Made by a program: the position numbers and the translations under genes
The notes under the pieces: model-generated
What the model saw: only the letters and a program-made list of their open reading frames with translations
Told to the model about the DNA's origin: nothing
Databases searched by the model: none
NCBI GenBank assembly: GCA_031367195.1
Contig: JANLPL010000054.1
Span: 1 to 19,414, forward strand
Origin: Roseiarcus sp031367195
GTDB lineage: Bacteria > Pseudomonadota > Alphaproteobacteria > Rhizobiales > Beijerinckiaceae
Direction: 5' to 3'
Length of the DNA stretch: 19,414 nucleotides
Shown here: piece by piece, positions 8,209 through 15,328 of the stretch
Layout: every line of letters starts with the position of its first letter
Position numbering within the stretch: the stretch's first letter is position 1

Positions 8209-8751
8209 GAAGGAGCCTCGCGCGACAGAGGGCACGCCACGGACCAGCCAACACCGAATGCGCCTCGCCGCACCATCGGCGTCAGCTTTCGCAATTCCTA
8301 CGCCCGTCGCGTCGAAAGCGGGTTCATGGCGCGTTATTTCTCCGGCCAGGCGATCCTTGATATCGGCTATCGCGGCGGCGACCCCAACGCCGAGCCGATC
8401 ACGGAACACGCCATCGGCGTCGAACTCGACTATCCCGGCTACGACGGCGTGCATCTGCCGTTTCCCGACGACAGCCAGGATACCGTGCTGGCCGCGCATG
8501 TGCTGGAACCTATCGTCGACTACAAGCCGGTGCTGCGCGACTGGCTGCGGGTGCTGAAACTGGGCGGCCACATGGTGATCATGTTACCGCCTCGCGATCT
8601 CTACGAGCGTCTGCCCGACCTTCCCTCGCGATGGAACGGCGACCACAAGCACCACCAACGTGGTCGGACGGGCTTCGCTACCCGCAAGCGGCGCAGGCTG
8701 CGCTCGATCGGCTCGATCAATCGATCTATCACGCCATGCGCGTCAATCTGA
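8209..8751 (+). pseudogene. SAM-dependent methyltransferase, degraded: weak start and truncated C-terminus
   Basis: From about 8263 the frame reads RRTIGVSFRNSYARRVESGF, then MARYFSGQAILDIGYRGGDP, EHAIGVELDYPGYDGVHLPF, DDSQDTVLAAHVLEPIVDY and LRDWLRVLKLGGHMVIMLPP. This is a class I methyltransferase core: motif I ILDIGYRGG, the acidic E of GVELD at the end of the second strand, and the 'VLEHI...LRVLKxGG' region. It continues to LYERLPDLPSRWNGDHK at about 8652, wording typical of methyltransferases in polysaccharide clusters. After that the frame turns into Arg-rich nonsense (HHQRGRTGFATRKRRR) and stops at 8751, so the expected C-terminal third is missing. Protein-like sequence begins upstream of the first ATG (8326), with no usable ATG, GTG or TTG before it. 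A shortened but expressed protein from 8326 cannot be excluded. Confidence 0.6.
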
Positions 8752-8981
8752 CGCAGCCCGGCGAAGGCGCGCGGCTATTGGCGACGCTGGTCCCGAGCCT
8801 AGCCTATTTCCCGCCGTACAGCCGCCTGCGCCAGCACTTCCTCGGCGAGGATGAGGCGGCGCTGAAGCGGGCGGCCCGCCCGCTGCTTGAACTTGTGCGT
8901 TTTGACGCGGACGCTTACGCCAAGGCTTATCCCGATCTGCGCCGCGCGATGGAGCAAGGCAAACTGAAGGATCTGCGCGCC
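8655..8981 (+). pseudogene. Fragment of a second protein, out of frame with the methyltransferase remnant
   Basis: Two bases out of phase with the methyltransferase frame, protein-like sequence runs from about WSDGLRYPQAAQAALDRLDQ through RVNLTQPGEGARLLATLVPS and LAYFPPYSRLRQHFLGEDEA to FDADAYAKAYPDLRRAMEQG and K-L-K-D-L-R-A. The last part matches the 'F(D)xxxYxxxYPDL' unit that in related proteins is followed by 'HFxxxGxxEGR'. That continuation is absent: the frame runs into Pro-rich sequence and then into the antisense of holB. No start codon with a ribosome site is evident. The piece therefore lacks both ends. It may be the tail of a glycosyltransferase-type protein fused to the methyltransferase by a deletion, or the true C-terminus of the same gene after a frameshift. 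Confidence 0.45.
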
Positions 8982-9005
8982 GTTCGACCCCTTCCCCCCG
9001 GCCGG

Positions 9006-10076
9006 CTAAAGCCGACGGCCGCGCTCGGCGATTTCCTGCAACAACGCCAGGGCGTGGGTCTTGCGGTCGATGTTGAGCGCCTCGACGTCGCGCGCGCTGC
9101 GCCGCAGTCTGTCCCAAAGCTCGGCGATCGCCTCCAGCCGGCTCGGCTCCGTCGTTGCGCGCGCCCGTGCGGCGAGCCAATCATAGACCGCGAGCAGGAA
9201 CCGCTCGTGCGCCTCCGCCCCAGAGGCCCCGGCGAAGCGGTCGGCGAGTTTCAGCGCCGCGCGCCAGTCGATGCCGGGCAATTTGCCGATCACGGCCTCG
9301 ATCATCGCGCCGACGTCCTCGCCTTGCCGGTCGAGCCGCCGCAAAGCCTCGCGCGCCGAGCCGTCGGCGCGGGCGGCGGCCTCGGCGATTTTTGGCCCCG
9401 GCGCCTCGTTCCACGGCGCGCCCTGCCCGCGCACGATCGCCTCGATTTCGGACGGCGCCAGCGGCTCCAGCGTCAGCCGGCGGCAGCGCGAGCGGATGGT
9501 CGGGGGCAACCGGCCCGGCCGATGCGCCACGATCAGCACCAGCGCCCGCGCGGGCGGCTCCTCGATGGTCTTCAGCAGCGCGTTGGCGCCGGCGCGGTTG
9601 AGATCGTCGGCCGCGTCGACCAGCATGACGCGCCAGCCGCCCGAGGAGGCGGCGAGCCGGAACACGCCCTGCCCTTCGCGCACATCGTCAACGCGAATCT
9701 CGCTATAGAAACTCTTCAGCTTGCTGTTCCACGCGCGGCGCACGACCACGAAATCGGGATGCGACAACGCGGCGAGCTGGCGCGCGGCGGGGTGATCGTC
9801 GGGAACCGACAGATCGACCGCGTCAGCGACCTGGCGCGATAAAGGATCGGGATTGGCGAGCACGAAGCGGGCGAACGCCCAGGCCAGCGTCGCCTTGCCG
9901 ATTCCCTCCGGCCCGGCGATCAGCCAGGCGTGGGCGAACCGGCCGCTGCGATAGCCGTTCAGCATTTCCGCTTCGGCCGCCGTTTGGCCGATCAGCGCGG
10001 GCGCGAAGCGGGGCGCGCGGGCGCCGGGATAGATGTCGCTCTCGGGCGCGCCTTCTTCTGTTGCCGGCCGCTTCAT
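9006..10076 (-). CDS. holB: DNA polymerase III delta' subunit
   Basis: This 356-residue clamp-loader subunit is cytosolic and helps load the beta sliding clamp during replication. The AAA+ core is clear: AHAWLIAGPEGIGKATLAWA with a Walker-A-like GPEGIGKAT at about 55-63, LVDAADDLNRAGANALLKTIEEPPA at about 152-176 (Walker B region and the 'NALLKxxEEPP' element shared with DnaX), and the SRC arginine-finger motif at 196-198 (IRSRCRRL). The C-terminal alpha-helical collar region follows. The ATG overlaps the tmk stop as ATGA (10073-10076), so translation is probably coupled; tmk-holB is a common pair in alphaproteobacteria. The open frame continues another 226 codons upstream, but only as the shadow of tmk. 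The gene ends next to the pseudogene fragment at 8655-8981, on the opposite strand. Confidence 0.93.
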   Translation of the reverse strand: MKRPATEEGAPESDIYPGARAPRFAPALIGQTAAEAEMLNGYRSGRFAHAWLIAGPEGIGKATLAWAFARFVLANPDPLSRQVADAVDLSVPDDHPAARQLAALSHPDFVVVRRAWNSKLKSFYSEIRVDDVREGQGVFRLAASSGGWRVMLVDAADDLNRAGANALLKTIEEPPARALVLIVAHRPGRLPPTIRSRCRRLTLEPLAPSEIEAIVRGQGAPWNEAPGPKIAEAAARADGSAREALRRLDRQGEDVGAMIEAVIGKLPGIDWRAALKLADRFAGASGAEAHERFLLAVYDWLAARARATTEPSRLEAIAELWDRLRRSARDVEALNIDRKTHALALLQEIAERGRRL

Positions 10077-10720
10077 GGGAAATGGCCGCCCAGCCGTGCT
10101 TCGACCGCCGCCCAGACGGCTTGCGCGACATGCGCCTCGTCGGCGCCCGCGTCGATCACGACGCAGCGCGCCGGTTCGGCCCTGGCAATAGCGCGAAACG
10201 CGTCGCCCAGCGTGCGATGAAAGTCGAGCGCCTCGCCCTCGAACCGATCCGCCCCCGCCGCCGCGCCGCGCCGCGCCTGCGCCCGCGCCAGACCCTGCTC
10301 GGGCGCGATGTCGAGCAGTAGCGTCAGATCCGGCCGGCGCTCGCCGACCGCGACTTGCTCCAGCCGGTCGATAAAAGCGGGCGACAGCCGCCCCGCGGCG
10401 CCCTGATAGGCGCGGGTCGAATCGGCGAAGCGGTCGCACACCACCCAGGCGCCGCGCGCCAGCGCCGGGCCGATCAGCGCGTCGAGATGGTCGATCCTGG
10501 CGGCGGAAAAGGCGATCGCCTCCGCCGCCGGCCCGCCGTCGCGCAGCGCGCCGGAAAGGATGATTTCGCGCAGGGCTTCCGCCTGCGGCGTGCCGCCGGG
10601 TTCGCGCGTCGCGACCGTCTCCAGCCCGAGAGCGGCGAGCCGGGCTGCGAGCCGGCGCGCCTGCACCGATTTGCCCGCGCCTTCGCCGCCCTCCAGCGTG
10701 ATGAAACGCCCGCGTGTCAA
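10073..10720 (-). CDS. tmk: Thymidylate kinase
   Basis: It phosphorylates dTMP to dTDP in dTTP synthesis. From the TTG at 10720 the protein has 215 residues, the usual length. The P-loop GGEGAGKS is at 11-18, REPGGT at 39-44, and the DR catalytic-site pair with FADSTRAYQG at 96-107. D-L-T-L-L-L-D-I and an Arg-containing lid (RRGAAAGADRFEGE) follow. The TTG overlaps the stop of the carboxypeptidase gene as TTGA; GTG at 10729 or the open-frame limit at 10762 are other possible starts, but they would add residues before the P-loop strand that the family lacks. The gene is sandwiched by 4-base overlaps on both sides, so dacF-tmk-holB should be one transcript. Confidence 0.92.
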   Translation of the reverse strand: MTRGRFITLEGGEGAGKSVQARRLAARLAALGLETVATREPGGTPQAEALREIILSGALRDGGPAAEAIAFSAARIDHLDALIGPALARGAWVVCDRFADSTRAYQGAAGRLSPAFIDRLEQVAVGERRPDLTLLLDIAPEQGLARAQARRGAAAGADRFEGEALDFHRTLGDAFRAIARAEPARCVVIDAGADEAHVAQAVWAAVEARLGGHFP

Positions 10721-11880
10721 TGTTTCCACGCCCGGCGCAGCCAGTCCGCGCCATATTGCCACGCCGCGTCGGCGGCGCGTTGGGTCAGGCTGCCGAGCGG
10801 CACGGCGGTCTTGGTCTGGAGCGGCGCGCGTAAGGTCAAGGTTTCGCCCTGATAGATACGCAATTCGCCGAGCGGCCGGCCCGCTTCGACCGGGGCCGGC
10901 GCCGGGCCGGGATAGACGATGCGCGCCGTGAGTTTTTCGCCCCCCGCGCGCGGCACGAAGGCTTTCACGGTCGCCTGCGGCGTCAATTCGACCGTATCCG
11001 TCGCGCCGCCGTAAACCCGCGCCCGACCGACCGTATCGCCGGGCTGATAGAACGTCTTCACGTCGAAGGCCTTAAAACCCCAATTCAGCAGTTTGCGCGA
11101 ATCCTCGGCGCGCTCGGCCGCCGTCTTGTAGCCGTTGGCGACCAGGATCAGCCGCTGGTCGTCCTGCGCGGCCGAGCCGACCAGCCCGAATCCGCTCTCG
11201 TCGGTGTCGCCGGTCTTGAGCCCGTCGGCGCCGATATTCATGTTGAGCAACGGATTGCGGTTCAACTGGCGAATCTTGTTCCAGGTGAACTCCTTCTCGC
11301 CGAAGAAGTGGTAATATTCGGCATAGTCCTTGATGACGTGACGCGCCAGCAGCGCCATGTCGGCGGCGGTGACCGTCTCGCCCGCTTCGTCTTTGCCCCA
11401 GACATTGGCGAAATGCGAATGGGTCATGCCCAATTCCTGCGCGCGCTTGTTCATCAGCGCGACGAAATTCTCGACCGAGCCGCCGAGCCCCTCGGCCAGT
11501 ACGATCGCCGCGTCATTGCCCGACTGGATGATCAGCCCGCGCAGCAGGTCCTCGACCGCGACGTCGCTCTTGACCTTGAGAAACATGGTCGAGCCATGCG
11601 ACTTGGCGCCGCCGGTGCGCCAGGCGTAGTCGGAGACGCGGTATTTGTCGTCGAGCTTGATCTGGCGCTGTTTGAGATCGTGGAACACGATTTCCGCGAC
11701 CAAGAGCTTGGATGTCGAGGCCGGCGCCATCGGCTCGTCGCCGGATTTGTCGAACAGGACCGTGCCGGTCTGATAATCTTCGAGCCGCGCGAATCTGGCG
11801 GCGCTCGAAATCGTTTCGCCCCGCGCGACGCTAACCGTCGCGACGCAGGTCAGCACGGCCAGTACTCGGCGTAACCTCAA
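10717..11880 (-). CDS. dacF: D-alanyl-D-alanine carboxypeptidase, peptidase family S11 (penicillin-binding protein 5/6 type)
   Basis: This 387-residue periplasmic enzyme trims the terminal D-Ala of peptidoglycan stem peptides. The three penicillin-binding motifs are intact: SxxK (S55-T-S-K58), SGN (120-122) and KTG (222-224). The N-terminus MRLRRVLAVLTCVATVSVARG is a typical signal peptide with cleavage expected near residue 21. The C-terminal PBP5-type beta domain follows from about 270, and the last residues (WLRRAWKH) could be the membrane-touching amphipathic tail. I chose the TTG at 11880, with GGGGG 5 bases upstream, because it puts the signal peptide right at the start; the frame is open to a TTG at 11928. 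It lies 61 bases after rlpA and overlaps tmk by 4 bases. The symbol is by family convention; dacA or dacC would be equally defensible. Confidence 0.9.
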   Translation of the reverse strand: MRLRRVLAVLTCVATVSVARGETISSAARFARLEDYQTGTVLFDKSGDEPMAPASTSKLLVAEIVFHDLKQRQIKLDDKYRVSDYAWRTGGAKSHGSTMFLKVKSDVAVEDLLRGLIIQSGNDAAIVLAEGLGGSVENFVALMNKRAQELGMTHSHFANVWGKDEAGETVTAADMALLARHVIKDYAEYYHFFGEKEFTWNKIRQLNRNPLLNMNIGADGLKTGDTDESGFGLVGSAAQDDQRLILVANGYKTAAERAEDSRKLLNWGFKAFDVKTFYQPGDTVGRARVYGGATDTVELTPQATVKAFVPRAGGEKLTARIVYPGPAPAPVEAGRPLGELRIYQGETLTLRAPLQTKTAVPLGSLTQRAADAAWQYGADWLRRAWKH

Positions 11881-11915
11881 CTCGTCCCCCAGCAACCCGG
11901 CCCCTATCTGGCGCA

Positions 11916-11932
11916 GGCGTTGCGACAACGCA
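11916..11932 (-). repeat. Short hairpin in the rlpA-dacF spacer
   Basis: GCGTTG (11917-11922) and CAACGC (11926-11931) are complementary with a 3-base loop. There is no T run after it, so it is unlikely to be an efficient terminator. It may only modulate message stability between rlpA and the carboxypeptidase gene. Confidence 0.35.
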
Positions 11933-11941
11933 ACGACGCAG

Positions 11942-12994
11942 TCAGTTATCGTCGTCGTCGCTCAGCGGACGAGTCGGCCGGCGGCGCAACAAACGGGCCA
12001 GCGGATCGGCGTGTCCGGCGTGCGGATTGGCGAAATAGAGCGCGCGACTGCCTTCCGTGCGGCGCGGCGGCTTCGGAATGGCGGAGGCGACCCGGTCGAG
12101 GTCATAGGGTCGGGTCGGCGGCAGCGGCGCGTCGGCGGTCTCCTTGCGCGGCGCGACCGTGGTTTCCTCGGTATCGGCGACCTCTGTCTGGCGTTCCGGC
12201 GCTTCGAGGCGGCGCGCGGGCGGCTCGACATGCGCGCGGCGGCGCGGCGGCGCGGGTTCGGCGGCCGGTTCGGGCGCCGGCTCGGACTTGGCGCCGAACA
12301 GCGCGACCAGCGGCGATGCGACCTCGGCGACCAGGGTCGGCGCGCCGCCGAAACTGGCGGCGCCGCCGTCGGTGCGAAGCGTCGCCAACAATTCGTTGTC
12401 GTCGGAGCCCTCCATCGGCGCCCGGCCGACATATTCGACCTTCACCTGCGCCGTGCCCATGCGCTTGAAGTCGAGCACGTCGGCGACGCGCGAGGACACG
12501 TCCATCACCCGGCCGGCGGCATAGGGGCCGCGATCATTCACCCGCACGATGATCGAGTTGCCGTTGCCGAGATTTGTGACGCGCGCATAGCTCGGCAGCG
12601 GCATGGTGGGATGCGCGGCCGAGAGCGCCATCTTGTCGTAAATCTCGCCATTGGCCGTCTTGCGACCGTGGAAGGCGTCGCCGTACCAGGACGCCCTGCC
12701 TTCGGCGACGTAATTCTCGCTCTCGCGCGGATAATACATGCGACCGTGGATCGAATAGGGCCGTCCGACAAGATATTGGCCGCCGCCGCGCGGCACGGAG
12801 CTTCCGTCGGCGATTACGCGCGGGCTCGCCTTGCCGTAGGCCCCTTCGGCGAAATGCTCGTGCCCTTGCTGGCGCCGATAGGCGGACTTCGTCGGCTGCT
12901 GCTGGGCGCAGCCCGAAAGGCAAAGACAGGCCAGTCCCACAGCCCCCGCCCAGCGAGCGTTGCGAACGCCCGACCCCTGTTTCGCCAAGACCAA
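11942..12994 (-). CDS. rlpA: RlpA-like septal ring lytic transglycosylase lipoprotein
   Basis: RlpA proteins cleave naked glycan strands at the division site and are anchored as lipoproteins. From the TTG at 12994 (350 residues) a lipoprotein signal ends in the lipobox L26-S-G-C29. A double-psi beta-barrel follows at about 97-190: EGRASWYGDAFHGRKTANGE, LPSYARVTNLGNG, then the catalytic VNDRGPY (Asp near 154) and RVMDVSSRVADVLDFKRMGT. The rest is a Pro/Arg/Glu-rich linker and an acidic end, D-D-D-D-N; I see no SPOR domain such as E. coli RlpA carries. The TTG was preferred because GAGGG is 4-5 bases upstream and the signal peptide then has normal length; the frame remains open to 13198, which would overlap the neighbouring gene. 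The gene opens the rlpA-dacF-tmk-holB block. Confidence 0.88.
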   Translation of the reverse strand: MVLAKQGSGVRNARWAGAVGLACLCLSGCAQQQPTKSAYRRQQGHEHFAEGAYGKASPRVIADGSSVPRGGGQYLVGRPYSIHGRMYYPRESENYVAEGRASWYGDAFHGRKTANGEIYDKMALSAAHPTMPLPSYARVTNLGNGNSIIVRVNDRGPYAAGRVMDVSSRVADVLDFKRMGTAQVKVEYVGRAPMEGSDDNELLATLRTDGGAASFGGAPTLVAEVASPLVALFGAKSEPAPEPAAEPAPPRRRAHVEPPARRLEAPERQTEVADTEETTVAPRKETADAPLPPTRPYDLDRVASAIPKPPRRTEGSRALYFANPHAGHADPLARLLRRRPTRPLSDDDDN

Positions 12995-13020
12995 TACGCC
13001 CTCTACGCCTGCCGCTGCTG

Positions 13021-13043
13021 CGGAATCCAGCACGCGGATTCCG
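13021..13043 (-). repeat. Perfect 8+8 inverted repeat upstream of rlpA
   Basis: CGGAATCC (13021-13028) and GGATTCCG (13036-13043) are exact complements around a 7-base loop. The pair lies 27 to 49 bases before the rlpA start, in the 128-base spacer after the glycosyltransferase gene. Without a following T run it reads better as an operator or RNA hairpin in the rlpA leader than as a terminator. Confidence 0.4.
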
Positions 13044-13122
13044 GTGGATTTCGCGTCGCCCACGCCTTTTTCGCCAGTCAGTGTTGCCAAAGGCTTAATA
13101 ACACGCGCGAACGCGCGAAGCG

Positions 13123-13848
13123 TCAGCGCCAATGGCTCTCCAGCCAGGCGACCGGGCGCACGCGCTTGTATAGCTTTTTCCAACCCGCCGCCGGCCATTC
13201 GCCCCTCAACGCCTCGTGCGGGCGCGGATGCCCGGTGAACACCACGACCCTCGCCCCCTCGGGCAACATTACATTTTGGACAAGATTGAAGGGAAAACGC
13301 GGCAGCATCATGGCCTTAAAGCCGGGCGCCCATTCCTTGGGCCAGAACGCAAGCGGCAGCCCGGACTCGCGGCAGAGATAGACCTGTTCGTTGGAATAAA
13401 GCCGCCGCTTCTCCAAGGGATCGAGCTCAAAGCGCGCGACCAGATGCGGCGCACCTCCCGCCGGCAGCCGCATGACAGAGGAATTGCCGGTCTCCCTGGC
13501 GCCCCAGTCGCGCACAATGGCGAGCTTGCCCGGCTCGTAGTCGAACAAAGCGTCGAGCGAGCCGACCACCACCACGTCGAGATCGAGGAACAACAGATCG
13601 CCGGTCAGCCCGATGTCGGGCGACCACAGCGCGAGTTTGCGCCACGGACTGCCGCCGAGCCCGGTCTCCGGCAGCCGGATCGGCGGAATCTCGCGCGGTT
13701 CGATGCCGGAATCGAGCCCGCTGGGATCGTCAGTGAAGGCGACGAAGCGGGTCGGCCGCGCGACATTGCGCATCACGCCGCGATAGAGCCGATTGACGTA
13801 ATCGACGGGAAAGCGGTTCCCCCATCGCATGCAGACGATCGTTTGCAT
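13123..13848 (-). CDS. Small GT-A-type glycosyltransferase-like protein
   Basis: This 241-residue protein starts MQTIVCMRWGNRFPVDYVNR and reads on with TRFVAFTDD, PWRKLALWSP and GDLLFLDLDVVVVGSLDALF. The D89-L-D91 DxD motif is the metal and nucleotide-sugar site of GT-A folds, and the order of elements resembles the GT8/GT32-like families that transfer sugars to lipid or protein acceptors. The later motifs SNEQVYLC and GHPRPHEAL fit the same group (the latter like the 'H..G..KPW' end of GT8). Donor and acceptor are unknown. The ATG has an excellent GGGAGGA 4-5 bases upstream. It is followed after 128 bases by rlpA on the same strand. No signal peptide or membrane segment is visible. Confidence 0.78.
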   Translation of the reverse strand: MQTIVCMRWGNRFPVDYVNRLYRGVMRNVARPTRFVAFTDDPSGLDSGIEPREIPPIRLPETGLGGSPWRKLALWSPDIGLTGDLLFLDLDVVVVGSLDALFDYEPGKLAIVRDWGARETGNSSVMRLPAGGAPHLVARFELDPLEKRRLYSNEQVYLCRESGLPLAFWPKEWAPGFKAMMLPRFPFNLVQNVMLPEGARVVVFTGHPRPHEALRGEWPAAGWKKLYKRVRPVAWLESHWR

Positions 13849-14006
13849 GTGTCCTCCCGCCGAATGTCGGCGCCTATAGGGCGGGCGGGGGCCACGTGCA
13901 ACGGAGGGCGAACCTGGAACGAGGCGACGCCCTTGGGTCGCGTCCCGACCTGCGAGCGTCGCCGATGTTTTTTCGCCGTCCGGTGTCGCGGCGGCTCAGA
14001 GAGCGA
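13849..14006. other. Spacer between the GST gene and the glycosyltransferase gene
   Basis: These 158 bases carry no coding region that I can support. Only a weak 5+5 hairpin (GGTCG 13936-13940, CGACC 13946-13950) is present. The half nearest 13849-13900 should hold the promoter for the glycosyltransferase gene, but no clear boxes are seen. Confidence 0.4.
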
Positions 14007-14636
14007 TCACGCCTTGGCGCTTGGGCGCGCGCTGACGGCGTCGTACCAGCGTTGCAGATGCGGGCAACTCGCGGGGATTTTCTCACCCGACCATCCGGCG
14101 AATTCAACGGCGGCCAGCGCGGTCGCGTCCGCAACCGTCCAGTTCTTGCCGGCGACGAATTCGTTCTGCGCGAGTTGGCGGTCGAACTTGGCGAAGAAGC
14201 GTCCCAGACGCGCCCGGCCGCGATCGCGCAGTTCGGAGATCGCTGGGATCGAATCGGCGGCGCCGGGCAGGCCGCGCTCGGCGAATTTCTCGTGCGTGTT
14301 GCGGAAAAGTTCCGAGGCCGGCAACATGCCCTCCTCGTTGGCCCGCTTCTCCCACATATCGACGATCGCCTTGTCGCGCGCGTCGGTCCCCATCAGCGGC
14401 GGCTCCGGGTTGGTTTCCTCGAAGTAGCGCGCGATCGCCATCGCTTCGCCGATCTCGGTGCCGTCGTCGAGTTCGAGCATCGGCACCATGGCGTGAGGAT
14501 ATTTCGCCTTGAACCACGGCGCCAGCGAGAGGTCTTCCTGTCCGACCTCCACCAGCTCGATTTTGAGACCCTTTTCAGCGAGATAGAGATGCAGGCGGCG
14601 CGGATTGGGCGCGATATGCCAATCGTAGATTTTCAT
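14007..14636 (-). CDS. Glutathione S-transferase family protein
   Basis: This 209-residue cytosolic protein has the standard GST length. The N-terminal thioredoxin-like domain includes IAPNPRRLHLYLAEKGLKIE (active-site loop A-P-N-P-R-R, near residues 8-13), V-P-M-L-E-L with the cis-Pro, and E-I-G-E-A-M-A-I-A-R-Y-F (glutathione-contact E-A in place of the commoner E-S). The C-terminal helical domain includes NWTVADATALAAVEFAGW, the N-capping box region of GST folding. The usual catalytic Ser, Cys or Tyr is not obvious in the first loop, so conjugating activity is uncertain; the substrate is unknown. The ATG has GGAGG 5 bases upstream. It is transcribed divergently from the flavoprotein gene at 14745, with 108 bases between them. 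Confidence 0.88.
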   Translation of the reverse strand: MKIYDWHIAPNPRRLHLYLAEKGLKIELVEVGQEDLSLAPWFKAKYPHAMVPMLELDDGTEIGEAMAIARYFEETNPEPPLMGTDARDKAIVDMWEKRANEEGMLPASELFRNTHEKFAERGLPGAADSIPAISELRDRGRARLGRFFAKFDRQLAQNEFVAGKNWTVADATALAAVEFAGWSGEKIPASCPHLQRWYDAVSARPSAKA

Positions 14637-14744
14637 CTTTCCTCCGTGATTTGGGTCTAGGCGCCCTTCGGTTCCGTGGTTACCATATCTTTCTCTTCGC
14701 TTCCAATAGAAATCCTGAGCTTTGTTGCTCGCTCGGAGGCCCCC

Positions 14745-15317
14745 ATGAGCCAAAAATTCCCCGCCCTCGAACCGCAACACCAGACTCTCATCGCGGCGCA
14801 GAAGATTTTCTTCGTCGCCTCCGCCGCAGGGGAAGGTCGCGTCAACGTCTCGCCCAAGGGCATGGCGTCGTTCGCCGTGCTTGGCCCCAATTCCGTCGCC
14901 TATCTCGACTGCACCGGCAGCGGCAACGAAACGCGGGCGCATCTGCTGGCGAGTCCGAGGCTGACGATCATGTTCTGCGCCTTCGACGGCGACCCTGTGA
15001 TTCTGCGGCTTTACGGTCAGGGCCGCTCGCACCTGCGCGGCGGCGCTGGCTATGCGGCGCTCAAGCCGCATTTCGTGGAAATGCCCGGCGCGCGGCAGAT
15101 CGTGACGCTCGACGTCGATCTGGTGGCGACCTCCTGCGGCATGGCGGTTCCGTATTTCGACTACAGGGAGGAGCGGAAAAATCTGGCGCGCCACTGGACC
15201 CGGCTGGGGCTCGACGGCTTGCGTAAATATTGGGGCAAGAAGAACATGACCAGCCTCGACGGCCTGCCGACCCATCTCGCCCCCGAGGCGATGGCGCCGC
15301 CCCAGGTCGCGCAATAG
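14745..15317 (+). CDS. Pyridoxamine 5'-phosphate oxidase-fold flavin-binding protein
   Basis: This 190-residue cytosolic protein is of the split-barrel FMN-binding superfamily. Key parts are KIFFVASAAGEGRVNVSPKG (first strands and flavin-phosphate side), Y-L-D-C-T-G-S-G-N-E-T (30-40 residues on), LTIMFCAFDGDPVILRLYGQ and a conserved SCGMAVPYFDY segment near 130-140. It resembles the small 'PPOX class' proteins that reduce or bind F420/FMN or heme-related substrates rather than the vitamin B6 enzyme PdxH itself; the substrate cannot be told. The ATG at 14745 has GGAGG 6 bases upstream; the frame opens 23 codons earlier without a ribosome site. Its stop is 11 bases before the lactate-monooxygenase-like gene, so the pair is probably an operon of two FMN proteins. 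Confidence 0.85.
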   Translation: MSQKFPALEPQHQTLIAAQKIFFVASAAGEGRVNVSPKGMASFAVLGPNSVAYLDCTGSGNETRAHLLASPRLTIMFCAFDGDPVILRLYGQGRSHLRGGAGYAALKPHFVEMPGARQIVTLDVDLVATSCGMAVPYFDYREERKNLARHWTRLGLDGLRKYWGKKNMTSLDGLPTHLAPEAMAPPQVAQ

Positions 15318-15328
15318 GGAGAGATGCC

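Noticed and set aside
10077..10754. N-terminal extension of holB by 226 codons
   Set aside because: The extension is the out-of-phase shadow of tmk, Arg/Gly/Ala-rich with no motifs. The ATG at 10076 gives the normal delta' length and overlaps the tmk stop.
12011..13381. 456-codon plus-strand open frame opposite rlpA and the glycosyltransferase gene
   Set aside because: It lies antisense to two well supported genes, has Arg/Ala-rich composition and no motif.
13872..14004. Possible terminator around the GCCGCC/CGGACGGCG stretch near the GST stop
   Set aside because: The complementary segments do not pair cleanly, and the adjacent base run is A rather than T in the direction of the GST transcript.
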